Assembly (NCBI RefSeq): GCF_004364865.1
Contig: NZ_SOAU01000001.1
Span: 3,938,001 to 4,002,000, forward strand
Length of the DNA stretch: 64,000 nucleotides
Origin: Ilumatobacter fluminis
Lineage (GTDB): Bacteria > Actinomycetota > Acidimicrobiia > Acidimicrobiales > Ilumatobacteraceae
Reading direction: 5' to 3'
Shown in pieces: positions 61,242 through 64,000 of the stretch. The stretch's first letter is position 1. Each line of letters starts with the position of its first letter. The position numbers and the translations under genes are program-made. The notes beneath the pieces were generated by a model. That model ran no database searches, was not told the origin of the DNA, and worked only from the letters and a program-made list of their open reading frames with translations.

Positions 61242-61763
61242 TCAGTCGCCCAGTTCGGCGATGATTGCGTCGATGACACCCTCGACGAGTTCGACGGCCG
61301 GCGTCGGTGTGCCCATGTACGGAGCGAAGTAGAGGCCGTCCGCGACGAGCCGCGTGTGCGCCGCACCGATCGGACCGAGTCGGTCGAGCGGTTCGTACGA
61401 TCGCTCGATCAGCGCGACGAGCCGCTCGTCGTACGACTGGTCACCCGACCCGGACGCGTCGATGACGGCCTGCCAGAGCCGGCTCGGCCGCTCCGCCGAC
61501 CCGTAGGCCAGCCCGATCGTCCAGCGGACGAGATCGGCGGGGTCGTCGGGCGCCGTCAGGATCTCCTCGTCGATCTGTGCATCGCACCGGTCGAGCAGAC
61601 CGTGGAACATCGCCGACTTGGTCGGGAAGTGATAGAGCAAGCCGCCCTTCGAGACGCCGGCCTCGTCGGCGACCAGTTCGAGGGTGACGCTCACCGCACC
61701 GCGGTCGACGATCACCTGCTCGAGCGTGTCGAGGATCTGGTCGCGGCTCGACGGGCGGGCCAT
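61242..61763 (-). CDS. TetR-family regulator of the adjacent efflux gene
   Basis: A 173-residue TetR protein. The HTH covers residues 5-50 (RDQILDTLEQVIVDRGAVSVTLELVADEAGV, then GGLLYHFPTKSAMFHGLL). The C-terminal domain resembles TetR_C_37-like small-molecule binding domains. Its start overlaps the stop of the MFS gene (TGATG), so it is translated from the same mRNA and likely controls it. A candidate operator lies upstream of the MFS gene. Confidence 0.9.
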   Translation of the reverse strand: MARPSSRDQILDTLEQVIVDRGAVSVTLELVADEAGVSKGGLLYHFPTKSAMFHGLLDRCDAQIDEEILTAPDDPADLVRWTIGLAYGSAERPSRLWQAVIDASGSGDQSYDERLVALIERSYEPLDRLGPIGAAHTRLVADGLYFAPYMGTPTPAVELVEGVIDAIIAELGD

Positions 61764-63289
61764 CAGCGCTCTGCGCTCTGGCGGGGTCGGCCGAGCATCC
61801 ACGCCCAGATCGCGAGCGGCACGAACGCGAGCGCCGCAACGGTCGCGGCGACCTGGGTCCCGGCGACGAAGGCATCGTTGGCGACGGCGACGAGCTGATC
61901 ACCGGCTGCGCCACCGAGCTCGGACGCCACGGATTGGGCGGCTCCGAGCGTTTCCCGGGCGGTTTCGAGGGCCTCGGTGGGCAACGTGGTGGCGTCGGCG
62001 ATCTCCCCACGGTAGACCGTCGCCGCGATGCTGCCCAGGACGGCGGTGCCGAGTGCGATACCCAACTCGTTCGCCGTCTCCGACACCGACGCACCGGCAC
62101 CGGCCCGCTCGGGCGGCAGCGCCGACATCACACCGTCGACCGCGACGGCCATCGCAGCGCTGAGTCCGGCGTTGAGGACCAGGATCGACCCGACGATCTG
62201 GGCAGTCGACGAGTCGGCGCCCACGATCGACAGCAGGAAGAAGCCGACGGCACCCGCGGTCAGCCCGAGCGAGATCACCCGGAACGTGCCGATCCGGCGA
62301 GCAGCAGCGGGCGCCGAGAGGGTGACGAGGATCGTGGCGGCGACCGACGGCAGCAGGCTCAGGCCGGCACGGAACGCCGACATCCCGGTGACGAGTTGCA
62401 GGTGCTGGGCGACGAAGTACATCGATCCCGAGAACCCGAAGCAAGCCACGAGGTTGCCGCTGATCGCCATCGTGAAGCGCGGGATCCGGAACAGGCCGAC
62501 GTCGATCATCGGGTCGTCGAGTCGCTGCTGACGGCGGACGAAGCGGTAGCCGCCGACGAGGCCGACAGCGAGCGTGATCCAGGCGACCGTGGACGTGCCG
62601 TGTTCGGCGAACGACTTCATCGCGTACACGACCGAGAACATCGCGACCATCGACAGGACGGCACTCGGAATGTCGAACGGCTGCGGATCCGGGTCGCGCG
62701 ACTCGGGGAGGAGCCGGGGACCGACGACGAGCAGCAGCGCGGTGACGGGAACACCCACGAGGAACACCGAGCCCCACCAGTAGTGATCGAGGAGGAAGCC
62801 GCCGACGATGGGTCCGATCGCCGCGCCGACGGAGAAGGCGACGGCCCAGATCGCAATCGCCATCTGCCGTTCCTGGTCGTCGGTGAACACGTTGCGGATG
62901 AGGGCCAGGGTGGACGGCATCAGGGTGGCGCCCGCGACACCGAGCAGTGCGCGAGCAGCGATCAACGCCTCGGCGCTGGGGGCGAACGCGGCCAGGACCG
63001 AGGCGACGCTGAACGCGGCGGCACCGATGAGGAGAAGGCGACGTCGACCGATGCGATCGCCGACGATGCCCATCGTGACCAGGAGCCCGGCGAGGACGAA
63101 CGAGTAGACGTCGATGATCCAGAGCAGCTGCGAGCTCGACGGGGCCAGCGCCGTCGACAGTTCGGGGATCGCGAAGCCGAGGATCGTCGCGTCCATCGAG
63201 ATGATCAGCACCGGCAGGGTGAGCGCGGCAAGCGCCAACCACCGATTCTGATCACGCTCCACCGCCGATTCCACGACCACCTCTCGCAT
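61763..63289 (-). CDS. MFS drug transporter, DHA2 (14 TMS) family
   Basis: A 508-residue transporter with 14 hydrophobic segments. LTLPVLIISMDATILGFAIPELSTAL is the DHA2 first helix with the D-A-T-I motif; GDRIGRRRLLLIG is motif A, and LLGVAGATLMPSTLALI is motif C. DHA2 members expel drugs, bile salts or dyes with protons. The ATG at 63289 is preferred over 63325 because it directly precedes the charged N-terminus. It is the first gene of the operon with its TetR regulator. Confidence 0.93.
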   Translation of the reverse strand: MREVVVESAVERDQNRWLALAALTLPVLIISMDATILGFAIPELSTALAPSSSQLLWIIDVYSFVLAGLLVTMGIVGDRIGRRRLLLIGAAAFSVASVLAAFAPSAEALIAARALLGVAGATLMPSTLALIRNVFTDDQERQMAIAIWAVAFSVGAAIGPIVGGFLLDHYWWGSVFLVGVPVTALLLVVGPRLLPESRDPDPQPFDIPSAVLSMVAMFSVVYAMKSFAEHGTSTVAWITLAVGLVGGYRFVRRQQRLDDPMIDVGLFRIPRFTMAISGNLVACFGFSGSMYFVAQHLQLVTGMSAFRAGLSLLPSVAATILVTLSAPAAARRIGTFRVISLGLTAGAVGFFLLSIVGADSSTAQIVGSILVLNAGLSAAMAVAVDGVMSALPPERAGAGASVSETANELGIALGTAVLGSIAATVYRGEIADATTLPTEALETARETLGAAQSVASELGGAAGDQLVAVANDAFVAGTQVAATVAALAFVPLAIWAWMLGRPRQSAER

Positions 63290-63298
63290 GATCGAAAC

Positions 63299-63318
63299 TA
63301 TACCGGCCAGACGGTTTA
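63299..63318. promoter_or_regulatory. Candidate TetR operator upstream of the efflux operon
   Basis: TATACCG and CGGTTTA form an inverted repeat (one mismatch) with a six-base spacer, ten bases upstream of the MFS start. It probably binds the TetR protein of the operon. Confidence 0.45.
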
Positions 63319-63338
63319 CCAACACCGGCTACCGTCGC

Positions 63339-63513
63339 GGGTCAGGTGCCAGAGGTGACGACTCGCCCCCGGGGCGAGGCGTGACCGGCGGTCACCTGAC
63401 TCCGGGGTCCCGTGGTCTGGCCAAGCGACTCGTTCCCTGTTCGCGCACCTGCCCCGGGTCAGGTGACCGCCGGTAACGGCTCGTTCCTCGCCGTCACCTC
63501 TGGCACCTGACCC
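63339..63513. repeat. REPIN-like palindromic element, family B
   Basis: Two inverted units of about 58-64 bases bounded by GGGTCAGGTG and CACCTGACCC or a variant, separated by about 53 bases. The outer part reads GGGTCAGGTGCCAGAGGTGA in both. The design matches family A, including a GGAACG-type core, but the sequence differs. It lies between the divergent MFS and ligase genes. Confidence 0.8.
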
Positions 63514-63550
63514 GTTGGGTTGGCGTCGGGGTCTGCTAGACAACCGCGGC

Positions 63551-64000
63551 ATGGGGATGACGTTCGATGAGGCGGTCGATGCCGTCTGCGCGCCGGGCAC
63601 GATGTTCGAGATCACCGACGGGGAGGTGCACGGTCGGCCGACCACGTTGTTCGTCCACACCCCGCCGAACATCCGCGGATTGTTCGCCATGGCCGCTGGC
63701 CGCACCGACGACTTCATCGTGTTCGAGGACGAACGCTGGACGATGCCCGACGTGCTCGACCACGCCGGCCGCATCGGCCACGCGCTGGTGCACGACCTCG
63801 GCGTCGCGAAGGGCGACCGGGTCGGGATCGCGATGCGCAACTACCCCGAGTGGATCACCGCCTTCACGGCGATCACGTCCATCGGCGCGATCGCCGTCCC
63901 CCTCAACGCCTGGTGGGTGACCGACGAGATCGTGTACGCCGTCAACGACTCGGGGTGCAGTGTGATCCTCTGCGACGAGGAACGGCTCGGTCGCATCGAG
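63551..64000 (+). CDS. Class I adenylate-forming ligase, 5' part
   Basis: The frame is open from an ATG at 63551 to the end of the window (150 codons) and continues beyond it. The N-terminal sequence has the pattern of acyl-CoA synthetases or CoA ligases: a helix with MTFDEAVDAVCAPG, DDFIVFEDERWTMPDVLDHAGRIGHAL, GVAKGDRVGIAMRNYPEW and FTAITSIGAIAVPLNAWW, which match the A1-A2 region. An extra 25-residue segment in the early part (DGEVHGRPTTLFVHTPP) is unusual for the family. The substrate is unknown. A second in-frame ATG at 63557 could be the start. Confidence 0.85.
   Translation, partial: MGMTFDEAVDAVCAPGTMFEITDGEVHGRPTTLFVHTPPNIRGLFAMAAGRTDDFIVFEDERWTMPDVLDHAGRIGHALVHDLGVAKGDRVGIAMRNYPEWITAFTAITSIGAIAVPLNAWWVTDEIVYAVNDSGCSVILCDEERLGRIE

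Noticed and set aside
4351-63513. Repeats considered as a CRISPR array
   Set aside because: Units are scattered over intergenic gaps, paired in inverted orientation and not regularly spaced with unique spacers; no cas genes are present.
1-64000. tRNA or rRNA genes
   Set aside because: No cloverleaf with conserved TTCGA-type arms or rRNA segment was recognised on reading the intergenic gaps.

Overview
The window is a gene-dense, GC-rich piece of a bacterial chromosome, with roughly 55 protein genes and no rRNA, tRNA or CRISPR array that I could see. The coding style suggests an aerobic, heterotrophic actinobacterium. Part of a mycofactocin locus (mftE, mftF), an F420-type split-barrel oxidoreductase, many TetR and MarR regulators with fatty-acid oxidation genes, and lipoproteins with long Thr or Asp linkers all point to the class Acidimicrobiia (Ilumatobacter-like). 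That placement is an inference from gene content; no marker gene is present.

Layout. 0-4.3 kb: the end of an FtsX-type permease, a PPOX protein, a Nei-like DNA glycosylase, a NUDIX-like protein and a divergent oxyR/dps pair. 4.5-8.6 kb: a four-gene co-directional set with mftE, mftF, an alanine-racemase-like protein and a membrane acyltransferase-like protein. 8.6-22.7 kb: envelope and housekeeping genes, including a zinc metallopeptidase, a ROK kinase, a Thr-rich secreted transglycosylase-like protein, a 2-oxoglutarate oxygenase, a PLP desulfhydrase/deaminase, ung, a YihY/BrkB membrane protein, a cation/proton antiporter, M14 and M20 peptidases and a CapA-like lipoprotein. 22.7-26.3 kb: a sugar ABC importer (binding protein and two permeases, no ATPase) with LacI-type operator sites. 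26.6-36.6 kb: a LOG-family protein, an MFS carrier, the helicase hrpA, an M90 peptidase and a PAS-GGDEF-EAL cyclic-di-GMP protein. 36.6-41.1 kb: two crotonases, a VOC protein, an alpha/beta hydrolase and a gamma-butyrobetaine-hydroxylase-like oxygenase. 41.3-47.4 kb: a complete five-gene oligopeptide-type ABC importer. 47.5-53.1 kb: a fatty-acid degradation group (acyl-CoA ligase, SDR, thiolase, MarR regulator, acyl-CoA dehydrogenase). 53.2-59 kb: a phosphatase, a nitroreductase and an amidase, then a TetR regulator divergent from a dehydrogenase. 59-64 kb: a FadB-type trifunctional protein, a TetR/DHA2 efflux operon and the start of another adenylate-forming ligase.

The most unusual layer is intergenic. 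At least eight gaps between genes hold palindromic, REPIN-like elements: short GC-rich units, each bounded by inverted ends, usually set as an inverted pair around a spacer. The main family (4351, 12685, 41039, 59047) has two subtypes, a 62-bp form and a 58-bp form, always arranged 62-bp forward then 58-bp reversed when paired. A second family (28989, 38041) centres on GGGGTCAGGCACC. Several copies sit exactly on, or encode, the stop codon and C-terminal tail of a neighbouring gene. No transposase that could mobilise them lies in the window.

Many genes form tight operons with ATGA, GTGA or TGATG overlaps. Both ABC importers carry a strong hairpin between the binding-protein gene and the first permease gene, which would favour excess binding protein. 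Candidate operators next to oxyR, MarR, both TetR genes and the sugar importer suggest local, substrate-inducible control.
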